The notes: a model not told the origin generated them from the sequence alone. Shown: positions 9,685 to 19,860, numbered from the stretch's first letter. The stretch is DNA of 64,000 nucleotides from CALGKJ01 sp049322695 (GCA_049322695.1 JBMORW010000057.1:98170-162169), one strand, 5' to 3'. Translations and numbers: made by a program.

Positions 9685-10521
9685 ATGAAAAGGGAGCCTA
9701 AGGGCAATTATTATCAGATAGGAGAAGTATCAAAAATATGCAATATACCGATAAGGACGCTTCATTACTATGACGAAATAGGCTTGCTAAAACCAAGCAT
9801 AATTGATGAGCCAAGCAAGTACAGGTATTATTCACCGGAGCAAATACCTGCAATATTTATAATCAAAAACTATAAAACAGCAGGGTTCACTCTGAAGCAG
9901 ATTAAAAAGCTGCTTCTAAGAGATGATATGGATTATGTGCAGTCAATGATAAAAATGCAGTGTGCAGTTATTGACCAAAGAATCCTGGAGCTTTCTTTAA
10001 TAAAGGAAGGTCTGAGGCTGTTGGCTCACCAAAAGGATAGCAGCACAATAGCAGATACGGAAATGAAGCTGAAAGATTTCCCCCTTTCCTATGTTGTATA
10101 TAAAAGATATCGTTCCCCTTGTAGTAAAGAGAATTTTTACATAAGATATGCCGAGCTTTGCAATATGATTGAAGCTCATAAGCTTCATATTCTGGGTCCT
10201 ATGATGGCTGTTTATTACGAAGCCTATGAGAATCCTAATTATGAGAATATGGATTTTGAAGTATGTGTGACAGTAGCCGAACAGGCGGAAATAGACGGTA
10301 TAGTACGGAAGTTCGGTGACTTTACTGCATTATCTGCTATACACTATGGAAGCTATGCAAATATTCCTGCAACCTGTATAAAGATGTTTAAATGGATGAG
10401 TGATAATAATTATGTCCCGTATGGACCTTATATAGAGCGTTATGTTGTTGATATTTCAAGTACCATTAATGAAAACAACTATATTACCGAACTGATAAGG
10501 CCTGTAAAAATTAATGCTTGA
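9685..10521 (+). CDS. MerR-family regulator with GyrI-like effector domain
   Basis: A 278-residue transcription regulator. The N-terminal winged helix (about residues 8-75) has the MerR signature YQIGEVSKICNIPIRTLHYYDEIG. After a helical linker (about 85-120) the C-terminal half (about 125-278) resembles the GyrI-like/BmrR-type ligand-binding fold, ending in a typical SSTINENNYITELIRPVKI strand. The ATG follows GGGGGAG. Regulators of this build often control multidrug transporters; no obvious target is adjacent apart from the gene just downstream, which has its own ribosome site. Confidence 0.88.
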   Translation: MKREPKGNYYQIGEVSKICNIPIRTLHYYDEIGLLKPSIIDEPSKYRYYSPEQIPAIFIIKNYKTAGFTLKQIKKLLLRDDMDYVQSMIKMQCAVIDQRILELSLIKEGLRLLAHQKDSSTIADTEMKLKDFPLSYVVYKRYRSPCSKENFYIRYAELCNMIEAHKLHILGPMMAVYYEAYENPNYENMDFEVCVTVAEQAEIDGIVRKFGDFTALSAIHYGSYANIPATCIKMFKWMSDNNYVPYGPYIERYVVDISSTINENNYITELIRPVKINA

Positions 10522-10541
10522 CCCTACAGTTACTGTAGGGT
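10521..10541 (+). terminator. Hairpin after the MerR gene
   Basis: A perfect 9-bp stem (ACCCTACAG / CTGTAGGGT) with a three-base loop begins at the last base of the MerR stop codon. There is only a weak T-rich tail, so it may attenuate rather than fully stop transcription into the next gene, 56 bases away. Confidence 0.5.
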
Positions 10542-10576
10542 GTATTATTTAAGTATATTACACAGGGAGGAATATT

Positions 10577-11041
10577 ATGGAACATTTAGTATATTGCGAT
10601 ACAAAGGCGAAGGTTTTGGAAAAAATACTGAACGGCACTAAGACAATGATAATAAGAGGCGCTGCAGGTCGGAAGCTGCCTCATGGCAGGGTGTTTGCCG
10701 GCGAGACTCTATATTTTATAGAAAACAACGGCAGCGGACTTATAAAAGCAAAGGCAACTGTGAAAAGTGTATTCAATTCCGAAAAAATGACAGAAGAGGA
10801 ATCCAAGGCTTTAGTTGCTGCCAATCAACACAAGCTAAACCTTACCCCTGATCAGATAAAGAGATGGGCAGGAAAAAAGGTGCTGTGCCTGATAGAGATT
10901 CAGGATGCCAAGGAAATAGATACTCTCAAGCTGGAACGCCAAAGCAATATGGATGATTGGATAACAGTGGAGAATATCAACTCTATCTTGGAAGGCTCCA
11001 GTGACAAATATAACAGTATAAGAGTGGACACTAAGAAATAG
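10577..11041 (+). CDS. Small cytoplasmic protein, possibly PUA/ASCH-like
   Basis: A 154-residue soluble protein with ATG after GGAGG. The N-terminal half (KVLEKILNGTKTMIIRGAAG, then a GETLYFIENNGSGLIKAKATV strand pair) resembles the layout of ASCH/EVE-type PUA-fold domains, in which a short helix and a barrel bind RNA or modified nucleotides. This is a pattern judgement only; no catalytic motif is visible. It is followed by a clear terminator. It may be co-transcribed with the MerR gene through a weak hairpin. Confidence 0.6.
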   Translation: MEHLVYCDTKAKVLEKILNGTKTMIIRGAAGRKLPHGRVFAGETLYFIENNGSGLIKAKATVKSVFNSEKMTEEESKALVAANQHKLNLTPDQIKRWAGKKVLCLIEIQDAKEIDTLKLERQSNMDDWITVENINSILEGSSDKYNSIRVDTKK

Positions 11042-11064
11042 CTAAATCAACTTTCGATTACAAC

Positions 11065-11096
11065 ACACTTGCTTTACATAGGCAGGTGTTTTTTTG
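11065..11096 (+). terminator. Intrinsic terminator
   Basis: ACACTTGC pairs with GCAGGTGT (one G-U pair), followed by a run of seven T. It closes the unit of the preceding small gene and isolates the TetR promoter downstream. Confidence 0.75.
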
Positions 11097-11138
11097 TGTA
11101 TAAATACAGAATACAGCTGGTACTTTTTTATACTTGCA

Positions 11139-11198
11139 TTGACATTTTTTGTATTAAGGAGTAAAATGAACTTAATCATATATGAACTCGTTCATTTT
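11139..11198 (+). promoter_or_regulatory. Sigma-A-type promoter with TetR operator
   Basis: A consensus -35 TTGACA (11139-11144) and a -10 TAAAAT (11162-11167) are separated by exactly 17 bases. A 9-bp inverted repeat, AAAATGAAC (11163-11171) and GTTCATTTT (11190-11198), overlaps the -10 box and start region. This is the arrangement of a repressor site that blocks RNA polymerase, and the first gene of the operon encodes a TetR protein, so autoregulation is likely. The ribosome site AAGGAGG follows at 11200-11206. Confidence 0.75.
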
Positions 11199-11210
11199 TA
11201 AGGAGGATTT

Positions 11211-11822
11211 ATGGGATTACGAATTTCAAAAAAAGAAAAAACAAGAGAGATGATACTTGATTGTGCAAAAAAACTGTTCTTTACTAAGGGCTATGAAGAA
11301 ACCACTACAGATGAAATAGCAGAATGCGCCAATGTAGGAAGCGGAACTATCTATAACTATTTTCCTTCCAAAGCCGAAATGCTTCTAGCCATACTTAGTG
11401 AAGATGTCGAAATATCCAATGAAGAGCTGACTATCAGCCAGCAAGAGCTAAATACAAGCAGCGTGGAGCTGGTAAGCAGATTTGTTGAAGGATATCTCAA
11501 AAAATTCTCCTTCTTCAATAAAAAATTCATGCTTGATATAGTTACAGCAATGATGAAGGTATCAAAGTATAATTCAGCCTTCATAAAAAAGATAGCCTCT
11601 ATGGATTTCACTTTCATAGAGCACTTGAAAAAATATCTGGAAGAGCTTAAATCAAAGAAACTGCTATCTCAGGATACTGATCCCAAACTGTTATCAGAAA
11701 TAATTTACTCAGCCATACTTTATGAGGTAATCATAGTACTTCTGGATAATGATGCCCCAATGGAGTCTGCCTTCACCAAGATACAAGAGAAAATTGAATA
11801 TATTCTTATGGGGAGGGTGTAG
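11211..11822 (+). CDS. TetR-family repressor
   Basis: A 203-residue regulator. The N-terminal DNA-binding domain (about residues 5-55) shows the TetR helix-turn-helix pattern TTDEIAECANVGSGTIYNYFPSK. The rest is an all-helical ligand and dimer domain. It is two bases upstream of an RND/MMPL transporter gene and shares its promoter, so it probably represses the efflux operon until a ligand is bound. Confidence 0.92.
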   Translation: MGLRISKKEKTREMILDCAKKLFFTKGYEETTTDEIAECANVGSGTIYNYFPSKAEMLLAILSEDVEISNEELTISQQELNTSSVELVSRFVEGYLKKFSFFNKKFMLDIVTAMMKVSKYNSAFIKKIASMDFTFIEHLKKYLEELKSKKLLSQDTDPKLLSEIIYSAILYEVIIVLLDNDAPMESAFTKIQEKIEYILMGRV

Positions 11823-11824
11823 AA

Positions 11825-14284
11825 ATGAAATCGTTATTAAAAAGGTATTCTGGATTTATAGAGAAGCATCCAAGACTTCCTCTGGTCCTTACAGGTCTCC
11901 TCACTATAGCAGCTATAGCTGGACTTCTGCGGCTGCAGCTGAATCTCACCTGGGTAAGTCTTGCTCCTAAGGGTAATGAATCAGCTATGGCTTATGAAGA
12001 AATATTAGAAGAATATCCTTCACTAAACCCGATTATAGCTGTTGTTGAAGCTCCAGACTATATAACTGAAGAAAAAATACTGGGTGCCATAGATGACTTC
12101 TTTTCTGACAATAAATATGTCAGTAATGTATATGCTTCACCTGATGCCGACTTTTTACTGAAGGAAGGTCTTCTGCTTTGGCCCGAGGAGGAGCTTTCTA
12201 TGCTTAGCTTCCTTGGAAATGACCCTTCCCTGGCAACAGTTCTCACTATGCAAAAGCAAGCTGCTGCTGCATACTCTGATGATATGCTTACCAAGTATCG
12301 TATAGGTCAGGAAAAAGCTGTTTATCATCTGACTAAGGACACCCCTGACAGCAAAAAAGCTCTGTCCTATTTTCTATATGGTGACAATCTTATCCGTTCT
12401 AAAGATAAAAGCAAATTCCTTGTTTCTATTACGCCTTCCTTTGAAATTGATAATTATCAGCTGCTTATACCCGGCATTAATGATATAGAGCAAAAGCTTA
12501 AAAGTATTGAAGATAAATATCCCGGAACCGGCATCAATCTCACCGGACTTCATATTATGGGCAGGGATGAAATGAATAGTGTTGAGAATGATTCAATTCT
12601 TTCTACCATAATAAGCTTTGTACTTATACTTGCCCTTCTGATAATCAGCTTTAGAATGCTTACCGCTCCGATTATCGCTTCTATACCACTGATATTTGGG
12701 GTAATATGGGATTTAGGAATAGCAGGCTTTCTAATAGGCAGGCTCAATCTCATGACTGCCTTTGTAGCAGTTATGCTCATTGGACTTGGCATAGACTTTT
12801 CGATTCATTTCCTGTCAGGAGTAACAGAGAAGATCAACTCAGGCAAAACCCCTGCTGCTGCTATACTAAACACCATTTATGAGGTAGGTCCCAGCATTGC
12901 CGTAGGCGGTATTACCACTTCAGTTGCCTTCCTGACTCTTGCACTTAGCTCTCTGGACCTTCTGCGTGAGCTTGGTATTATAATGGGTATAGGCATACTA
13001 ACAACACTTGCAGCATTATTCCTTATACTTCCTTCGCTGCTTATGACGATGAGGTTAAAGCCGGAAAGAATCATGAAGGTAAATGTAAACTATAGGTTTA
13101 TTGGCTCCATAGCCTATAATGCAAAAAGATATGCTGCCCTTACTGTTATGGTAATATTGATTGGAACAGTGATAACAGGCTATTATGCATTTCAAAATAC
13201 TTTTGATTTGAATATTCTCATTATGGAGCCTAAAGGTCTGGCCTCTGTAATAACATTAGATGAAGTTATTGAGGATTTCGGTCTAAGTGCTGATGTGTTT
13301 CAGTTGAAAGTGGATAGCTTGGAAAGCGTAGATAGCTATGTCGATTCTCTTAAAAAAATCGATGGTGCAGGTTTGGTGCAGTCAATCAGGGATGTACTTC
13401 CCTCGTCAGCTGATCAGCAAAAGAAACTGATGATATTTTCAGGCTTAAAGTACTCTGATAAAGGTACAATACTTCCCACAGGGTTAAAGGATATGCTTCT
13501 CTCTGATAAAATGAGTATCAGTGAAATATCAGAAGCCTCACAGCGGCTGATAAATGATGAAATAATTGCCATGCTTTCCAATGCAGGCAAGTTAAAGACT
13601 CTTACGCCGCAGTCCTTGCCTGATGACATTAAAAGTCAGTTTGTAGGAAAAAACAGCTATCTCATCAGTATCTTCCCTGATTTTAATATTTGGGCTGAAA
13701 TAGGCAATGAAAAAGGAATAAACTTTTTAAAGCACTTACAGCAAGTATCACCTAAAACAACAGGTGTGCCTTTCTTTATGCGTGCTTTATACGATAGTGC
13801 CAAATCAGAGGTCTTTTTGTTTGCTGCTATAATACTCATCACAATATTTGCAATCATAACCCTGCACTTCAAATCCATAAAGTGGAGTGCAATTGCTACT
13901 ATACCATTAATTGTCACTATAATATGGACTATGGGTATAATGACTCTGGCGGGCTTAAAATGGAATGTGCTTAATGTACTTGCACTTCCACTTATAATAG
14001 GAATAGGCGTAGATGACGCTGTCCATATATTGAATAGATATTTAGAGACAGGAGATTCCATAGCTGTTACCTTTGGCACTGTAGGAAGAGCTATTCTCGG
14101 TACATCTCTGACTACCATGATAGGCTTTGGCGCTTTGTCCTTCTCAAGCTACAGAGGCATTGCATACTTCGGTATAATATTATTTATCGGGGTTGGCCTT
14201 GCTTTTGTCATGACCTCCTTGATAATACCTCTTTTTATGACTAATAAGACTAAAGCCATAGAAAAGATTAACGCAAGCGAATGA
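11825..14284 (+). CDS. MMPL/RND-family membrane transporter
   Basis: An 819-residue RND-superfamily permease with the HpnN/MMPL build. One transmembrane helix near the N-terminus is followed by a large extracytoplasmic loop (about 45-255), a five-helix block (about 260-410), a second helix and loop (about 435-650) and another five-helix block to the end. The repeated GIGIDFSIHFL and GIGVDDAVHIL segments are the two matching helix motifs with proton-relay acidic residues. The gene follows its TetR regulator directly, which suggests export of a hydrophobic compound or lipid, but the substrate is unknown. Confidence 0.9.
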   Translation: MKSLLKRYSGFIEKHPRLPLVLTGLLTIAAIAGLLRLQLNLTWVSLAPKGNESAMAYEEILEEYPSLNPIIAVVEAPDYITEEKILGAIDDFFSDNKYVSNVYASPDADFLLKEGLLLWPEEELSMLSFLGNDPSLATVLTMQKQAAAAYSDDMLTKYRIGQEKAVYHLTKDTPDSKKALSYFLYGDNLIRSKDKSKFLVSITPSFEIDNYQLLIPGINDIEQKLKSIEDKYPGTGINLTGLHIMGRDEMNSVENDSILSTIISFVLILALLIISFRMLTAPIIASIPLIFGVIWDLGIAGFLIGRLNLMTAFVAVMLIGLGIDFSIHFLSGVTEKINSGKTPAAAILNTIYEVGPSIAVGGITTSVAFLTLALSSLDLLRELGIIMGIGILTTLAALFLILPSLLMTMRLKPERIMKVNVNYRFIGSIAYNAKRYAALTVMVILIGTVITGYYAFQNTFDLNILIMEPKGLASVITLDEVIEDFGLSADVFQLKVDSLESVDSYVDSLKKIDGAGLVQSIRDVLPSSADQQKKLMIFSGLKYSDKGTILPTGLKDMLLSDKMSISEISEASQRLINDEIIAMLSNAGKLKTLTPQSLPDDIKSQFVGKNSYLISIFPDFNIWAEIGNEKGINFLKHLQQVSPKTTGVPFFMRALYDSAKSEVFLFAAIILITIFAIITLHFKSIKWSAIATIPLIVTIIWTMGIMTLAGLKWNVLNVLALPLIIGIGVDDAVHILNRYLETGDSIAVTFGTVGRAILGTSLTTMIGFGALSFSSYRGIAYFGIILFIGVGLAFVMTSLIIPLFMTNKTKAIEKINASE

Positions 14285-14297
14285 TAGACAAGTAAGT

Positions 14298-14331
14298 AAA
14301 TGACCCTCAGCCCGTTTTGTGAGGGTCATTT
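14298..14331. terminator. Bidirectional intrinsic terminator
   Basis: A 12-bp perfect stem (AAATGACCCTCA / TGAGGGTCATTT) with a ten-base loop lies between the convergent transporter and DUF438 genes, flanked by A and T on the two sides. Confidence 0.85.
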
Positions 14332-14344
14332 ACACTTCATATAT

Positions 14345-15574
14345 TTACTCGGATAAAAGTCTTTTTTCTCCTGTGATATCCTGTATGGGCTTTATATCCT
14401 GCGTAACCTCCATAGTGCCAAGATAATCCCCGTTTTCATTTCTGACGGCAAAATATCTGATGTATACGTACCTTGGACCCATTTTGATCCAGAAATCCTC
14501 GTGATCCTTTACGCCCGTCATAAAGTCCTCTACTATTTTTTCCACAATATGAACACTTGCCGGCGGATGACAATTGCTAACCTGTCTTCCTATTATGGTC
14601 TTAGGTCTTGCAAATATCCTTTCTTTACCCTGGGTAAAGTATTTTACAGCACCGTCCTTATCTACAAAGGTTATGTCTACAGGAAGGGTGTTCAGCATGG
14701 CGTTGATTTCCTCTGGAGTCAATATACCAGCATCAAATTTGATATAGCCGTTACCTCCAGGCTGTTGACCCTCCTGTATCATTTTTCCCTCCACATTTTG
14801 GTTTACAGGCCTCCATGCTTCCTTCGGCTCAGTCAGTGTGTAGCCTATTTCAGCACTTTCTTCTGCTATTTTCAGCCACTCGTCCTCTGCCAGTGTCTCA
14901 AGCACCATAGGAAAAAGTATGCTCTCTTCTTTAAATATCATCTCTATAACTCTGTTTGCCGCTTCACTTATTTTGTCAGCTGTTTCAGCTTTATTAGCTG
15001 CATTGTCGGAAAGCAGCTTCCTTACATCCTTTATTGCGGCCCGTATCTCATCGTCCACTCCCCACATGACCTTAGGAGGAGCTGTTATGCCATATTTCTC
15101 CATATAGGGGAACAGCAGGTTTTCCTTTCTGGAATAGTGTTTATCGATTTCCCAAAGCAGATTGATATCCTCCTGAAGTGCCTTTCTGATATCAGGATCA
15201 TCAGAAGCTTTGAAACTCTCCAGATGGGGCTTTATTCTGTTGTTTATCAGTGCTTCCAGTTCCCTGTTTTCCAGCTTGAAGGTATGTACCGGATGCCCGG
15301 GGATTTCTTCAGGCCTTTGAGGCCTGTGTATTTCCTCTATGGAGCCCTTGAAAACAGCGGCGTGTACATCACACAGACTCTGAATCTGCTCTACAGGCAT
15401 ACCATCCATTATGAGTGCCTGCTCCATTTCCGATATTTCCTTTGCCGATACACCTTGAATCAGCTTTTCAAATCTTGGCTTTACGTCTTCTACGCTTTTT
15501 CCGTTATGAAGCTCTGTAATCAGCTCCTTAAGAATTTTCTGGCGATATTCACGGTTATTGATCATTTCACTCAT
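14345..15574 (-). CDS. DUF438 protein with hemerythrin-like and PAS domains
   Basis: A 409-residue cytoplasmic protein. An N-terminal DUF438 helical domain (about 1-85) precedes a hemerythrin-like HHE region (about 95-240) with iron-ligand-type His/Glu residues, for example HPVHTFKLE, DKHYSRKENLLFPYMEKYG and FKEESILFPM. A C-terminal PAS domain (about 285-400) has HPPASVHIVEKIVEDF. Such proteins are thought to sense oxygen, NO or redox state in anaerobes. I chose ATG 15574, eight bases after AGGAG; a GTG at 15583 would overlap the upstream stop. It forms an operon with the DUF1858 gene. Confidence 0.88.
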   Translation of the reverse strand: MSEMINNREYRQKILKELITELHNGKSVEDVKPRFEKLIQGVSAKEISEMEQALIMDGMPVEQIQSLCDVHAAVFKGSIEEIHRPQRPEEIPGHPVHTFKLENRELEALINNRIKPHLESFKASDDPDIRKALQEDINLLWEIDKHYSRKENLLFPYMEKYGITAPPKVMWGVDDEIRAAIKDVRKLLSDNAANKAETADKISEAANRVIEMIFKEESILFPMVLETLAEDEWLKIAEESAEIGYTLTEPKEAWRPVNQNVEGKMIQEGQQPGGNGYIKFDAGILTPEEINAMLNTLPVDITFVDKDGAVKYFTQGKERIFARPKTIIGRQVSNCHPPASVHIVEKIVEDFMTGVKDHEDFWIKMGPRYVYIRYFAVRNENGDYLGTMEVTQDIKPIQDITGEKRLLSE

Positions 15575-15579
15575 TTGGC

Positions 15580-15822
15580 TCACTCCTGTTCTATAATTTC
15601 ATAGCCTTTGCTGCTAAAAGCCTTTTTTATTTTGTCCATCGGGATATTTTTCATGGCAGCTCCCTTAGTTATAGTCATAAATCTTCCTGCAGTATTCAGC
15701 ATCCCCGGACTTGTGATGCTTTCAAAGCCCAGCTCCTTCATTATTTCAACGATATCAGGATGCTCCTTGCAAATATCATATACACTTTTTGATAGATGTA
15801 CTGCATTGCCCACTTCAATCAC
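15580..15822 (-). CDS. DUF1858 domain protein
   Basis: An 80-residue protein that is almost entirely a DUF1858 domain (KSVYDICKEHPDIVEIMKEL, then a PGMLNTAGRFMTITKGA loop). DUF1858 and DUF438 commonly occur side by side in anaerobes. The start is uncertain: GTG 15822 fits the domain boundary, but no strong ribosome site is visible and a TTG at 15840 is also possible. The downstream DUF438 gene starts at the stop of this one. Confidence 0.8.
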   Translation of the reverse strand: MIEVGNAVHLSKSVYDICKEHPDIVEIMKELGFESITSPGMLNTAGRFMTITKGAAMKNIPMDKIKKAFSSKGYEIIEQE

Positions 15823-16063
15823 CTGCCTAATAGATTTCAAGTACTTAGTATTTCCATTTTTCCTTAATTAAATCATACTGCTTTTACGCAGTAAAAACTG
15901 TGACTTTAATCATACTTTTTTAAATATAAGTTAATAGGATACAGCTGTGTTCTCCTGTACATGCTGCTGATTAAAAATGTATAGAGACAAAAGTTAATGC
16001 AGGTCCTTATATCATAAAACCACGTGTACATGCATATTGATATGATTATAAGGAGTTGGTTTT

Positions 16064-16639
16064 ATGGATACTGATAAGCATATTCGATATGTGATAAAGA
16101 CAGAAGACAGGTTTTCATCTTTGGAGCTTTCACGCAGATTTGAGGAATTGGTACAATCCGCTGATAAGAAATATGATAGAATCACATTTGTCTGCATAGG
16201 TACCGACCGCTCTACGGGAGATTCCTTTGGTCCCCTTGTGGGATATATGATGTCTCGTTTTGCAAAGGATTACAAGGTATATGGAACATTGAAGGATCCC
16301 GTACATGCCAAGAATCTGGATACAATACTGGCAGAAATAGATTACAGCAGGGAGCTGGTGGTAGCAGTAGATGCCTCACTTGGAGATACAAAGCATATTG
16401 GCAGTATAGTACTGTCAAACAGACCTATTAAACCGGGCAGCGGAGTAGGAAAAAACTGCACTCCCGTAGGTGATATATCCATATCGGGAATAGTGAACAT
16501 GGCAGGCTTCGCACCGGGTCTGCTGCTGCAGTGCACAAGACTGTATTCCGTACACCAGATGGCAGAAGCGGTATACTGGGGAGTCAGCTCATACTTTTTC
16601 AGACAGAAAAATCAGGCAGCTATAGAAGAAATGAAGTAA
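16064..16639 (+). CDS. yyaC: YyaC-family sporulation protein
   Basis: A 191-residue protein related in fold to the germination protease/hydrogenase-maturation protease group. The core shows VCIGTDRSTGDSFGPLVG (about 46-63), an AVDASLGD segment (about 105) and PIKPGSGVGK (about 125), all typical of YyaC. The family is confined to spore formers, which supports an endospore-forming host. ATG follows AAGGAG. It is monocistronic and its stop codon lies inside a terminator stem. The exact function of YyaC is not settled. Confidence 0.9.
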   Translation: MDTDKHIRYVIKTEDRFSSLELSRRFEELVQSADKKYDRITFVCIGTDRSTGDSFGPLVGYMMSRFAKDYKVYGTLKDPVHAKNLDTILAEIDYSRELVVAVDASLGDTKHIGSIVLSNRPIKPGSGVGKNCTPVGDISISGIVNMAGFAPGLLLQCTRLYSVHQMAEAVYWGVSSYFFRQKNQAAIEEMK

Positions 16640-16667
16640 TCACTTGAAAAAGATGATTACTTCATTT
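16629..16667. terminator. Strong bidirectional terminator
   Basis: A perfect 14-bp stem (AAATGAAGTAATCA / TGATTACTTCATTT) with an 11-base loop and a T-rich tail. It includes the yyaC stop codon and also the end of a short protein-like frame on the minus strand. Confidence 0.85.
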
Positions 16668-16822
16668 CTTTTGATAACCAGCTGTTCTCCGGTTGCCACA
16701 ATATTTGCAATTTCATTCTGTGAGATATTAGCGTATGCGCCACTTTCCCACTGCTTAACAATATATTTATATTCAGTGTAATTCTTACTGATAAATTCTA
16801 TTTTTCCGCATATCTGTTTAAC
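16640..16822 (-). pseudogene. Possible 3' remnant of an unidentified gene
   Basis: A 60-codon frame with protein-like composition (EYKYIVKQWESGAYANISQ and onward to VIIFFK) ends in TGA inside the terminator shared with yyaC. It has no start codon and a stop just upstream, so it looks like the C-terminal end of a deleted gene. Otherwise the 400 bases between yyaC and the next gene hold nothing I can support. Confidence 0.3.
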
Positions 16823-17042
16823 TTAATTTATCCTGATGGTTTTTTGCAATACAATGCAGCAATATAGACCTTTACAAATATATCCATGTTAGAGCTATTG
16901 CCAACAGCTTATGTAAATGCTGGAACTTCGCTATCGTTGCGGAAGAGGTAGTACAATTATACTATAATGTTACAGAATATTCTTAAATAATCAAACTTTT
17001 AAAACAGGAATTCTAAATTAACAATAGGATGTGTCTTATTCT

Positions 17043-19812
17043 ATGCGTACCAGGACCAGTATTAACAAAAGATTTCTATCTTTCTTTCGATAGTTTTAAT
17101 TTTTGGTTTTGTATTATCTCCCGCATATGGAGCTGCAGCACCTACTCTTACACTGACGCCCGATATCTTTCGTGATGGGGAAGCAGTGACTGTAAAGGCT
17201 GCAAACTTTCCTGCCAATGCAGAGCTTCATTCAGTTATGATTAATGGCAAGTTTGATAAGGAATTTGGTATGGTATTAGGGAATTTCCTGATAAGATAAC
17301 AATTGACAATGCTGTCTACAGCTATAACATGACAACCTACAGGTATGAAAACAATGGAGTATCTGCAAAAACCAACTCTTCTGGTGAACTGACTTTTACA
17401 GTTCAGATTCCTATGGACTTAACACCGGAGAACAACTACATCCAGATATGGACAGAAGGGTTCACTGCCGGAACGGAAGCAGATGCCATAGGTTATTTTA
17501 CATTGAACATGGGTACAACAACACCACGTCCATCCATAACGGATATAGCCCCTGCAGAAATCATGGCGGGAAGTACTGTTGAAGTCACCGGCGTAAATTT
17601 CGGCAAGGAAAAGGTGAAATCATTTTAACTCCTGAAAATGGTATTGCGCTATCGATAATACCAGTCAGCTGGAGTGACACCTCCATTTCTTTCAGTATTC
17701 CGGAGGATACACCGCCGGGCAACGCTTCAATATCAGTCAGAAGCATTGAAACTAACCTCACAAGCGACCCGAGAAGCATTACAATAATCGGAGAGGTCAA
17801 ACAGCTGGAACCGGGGCTTTCCTTTTTTTTCGCAGCCTGACTCTGTGTATGCAAGTCCTAGTTTAACATTGAACTCTGCTGTGCTGGTTGCAGTTTTGGA
17901 TCAGAATGGACAAGTTATCACCGACAATTCGGACGTAATCCAGCTATTTCCGGTAAATTCTTCTTTGCCTATATTGATGCAGAAAAACAAAGCAATAACT
18001 GCACAGGCTGTAAATAGAATTGCATCCTTTATAAACCTGTATCTTCCATTTGTAGGTGAAGGCTATACTTTAATGGCACAGAACATATCTGTCCCGTCCA
18101 TGAATCCTGTAAACAGTGATACCTTCAGCGTTAAAGCGCCGGATGATTATAATGCGGAAGTCGAAGTTGTTGTAGCGCCTGAGCCGGGAGTAACTGTGCC
18201 CGGGCTGGAGGGAAGCACTCTGCTGGTATGGAACGAGCTGGCAGTCAGCGGTGCGGCAGGCAGCGTAAACGGAGCAGGAACCTTCAATTTTAAAAATCTT
18301 GTTGCCGCCTCGGGCTACAATGCATCTATAATATCTACTGACGGCAATATATTGGCAGAAGCAAACAATGTTACTTTGGCACCCAACAAGATCACTACTG
18401 TAAAGCTTGTGCCCAAGCGGATACGTATACGAGGGCCTGCCAGAAAACCGTCTGGCAGGTGTAACAGTCACACTGATGAAGCTGGATCCTAACACCAATG
18501 AATGGAAGATATGGGATGCAGCGAGCTACGGACAGCTGAATCCTCAAAAAACGGATGCACAAGGACAATATGCATGGAATGTTCCTGAGGGAGACTATTT
18601 GGTTGTTTATCAGCTGGATGGTTACAAGCAGGCAAAATATCATGTAGGAACGGTACCGCCTCCCTGCTTTGACGTTAATATGGGACTGATAGCAGAAAAG
18701 GGAGCTTTCGTAGAAGGTGTAACAGCTGACACCGGCGGAGCTTTCATCGAAATATCCTTTGATCAGTATGTACAGGCATCCTCTTTCTATAACGGCAATA
18801 TTGCAATGAGCTTCACCGGTACAACACAGTCCAAGGATGTGACAGTACTTTCTAAAGCTCCAGTTCCGGCAATAACAGCAGTAAAGCAAGCACAGGGCAT
18901 AGTAAAGGAAGGAGCACAGCTTATTATTACAGGTACAGGCTTCATAGGAACAAAGTCTGTTAAGTTTGGCAATACAGCTGCAAGTTTCCTTGTAGACAGT
19001 GACAGGCAGATACGGGTGACATGCCCTGCAGGCTCTGGTACAGCAGCAATCACTGTTGTTGCAGCAGGGGGAACCAGCAAGAGCTACAATGTAGAGTATC
19101 AGATAAGTGATACAGCCAAAGAACAGTATGTACTGTCAGTAAGCCCAAATAGAGGAGACGGTAATAGAGGTACTACTGTCAAAATAACAGGGAAAGGCTT
19201 TACCGGCGCACTTGGAGTGAAATTTGGCTCCATGAGTGCACAAAGCTTCAAGGTTATATCTGATACGGAGATTACAGCAGTATCATCCATGGGAATAGGT
19301 ACAGTGCCTGTTACAGTAACAACACCTTATGGTAATATACTGGTATCCAACGCAACCTTCAGATTCCTGGAAAGCCATATAGAGCCTGTGGGTGTATCAG
19401 GTGAAAAGCTGAGCACTCTGGATAACAAGAACTCTGTAACCATACCGGAAGGCGCCTTCAGCTCCTGGCAGATAGCTACAGTAATTGAGATGGATGCAGA
19501 AGCAATCAAGGGCCTGCCTGCAGGCTATAAGGTCATCGGCAGAGCACTGCAGATAGATTTTGGTGTTGGTGTTGTACCTCAAAAATCCATTGAGCTAAAG
19601 CTTGCATACAGAGCAGCTGATGTCCCAGCAGGTTTACAGGCATATATAATAAAGGTTGGAGATCAGCAGCCATTGACTGCAACAGCATCGGCAGAGCAGG
19701 CAGCAATTACTTCAAGCTGAGAGACATTGGAAAGGCAATGGATTTTGGAATAGGCTGGAACGCACAGACAAGTACAATCAGTATTGATACATCTATGGGT
19801 TATACAGAATAA
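17043..19812 (+). pseudogene. Broken secreted surface protein with TIG domains and a stalk domain
   Basis: Joining frames gives one protein of about 920 residues that is now interrupted by about six one-base shifts (near 17080, 17280, 17620, 17830, 18415 and 19710). In order: a signal peptide (LIFGFVLSPAYGAAA), TIG/IPT-type beta domains (PSITDIAPAEIMAGSTVEV, TGTGFIGTKSVKFGN and TGKGFTGALGVKFGS segments), a carboxypeptidase-regulatory-like domain around 18410-18650 (SGYVYEGLPENRLAGVTVT), a ZU5-like region near 19400-19620, and a C-terminal copper-amine-oxidase-type segment (YFKLRDIGKAMDF) out of frame at 19710-19812. Intact relatives are cell-surface proteins of Clostridia. Neighbouring long genes are clean, so true decay is more likely than bad sequencing, though the latter is possible. 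Confidence 0.85.
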
Positions 19813-19820
19813 TAAGTAAC

Positions 19821-19851
19821 AAGCCTCTGTCAGAACTTCTGACAGAGGCTT
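19821..19851. terminator. Bidirectional intrinsic terminator
   Basis: A 15-bp perfect stem (AAGCCTCTGTCAGAA / TTCTGACAGAGGCTT) with a one-base centre lies between the surface-protein pseudogene and the convergent lipoprotein gene. Confidence 0.85.
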
Positions 19852-19860
19852 ATATATTAA

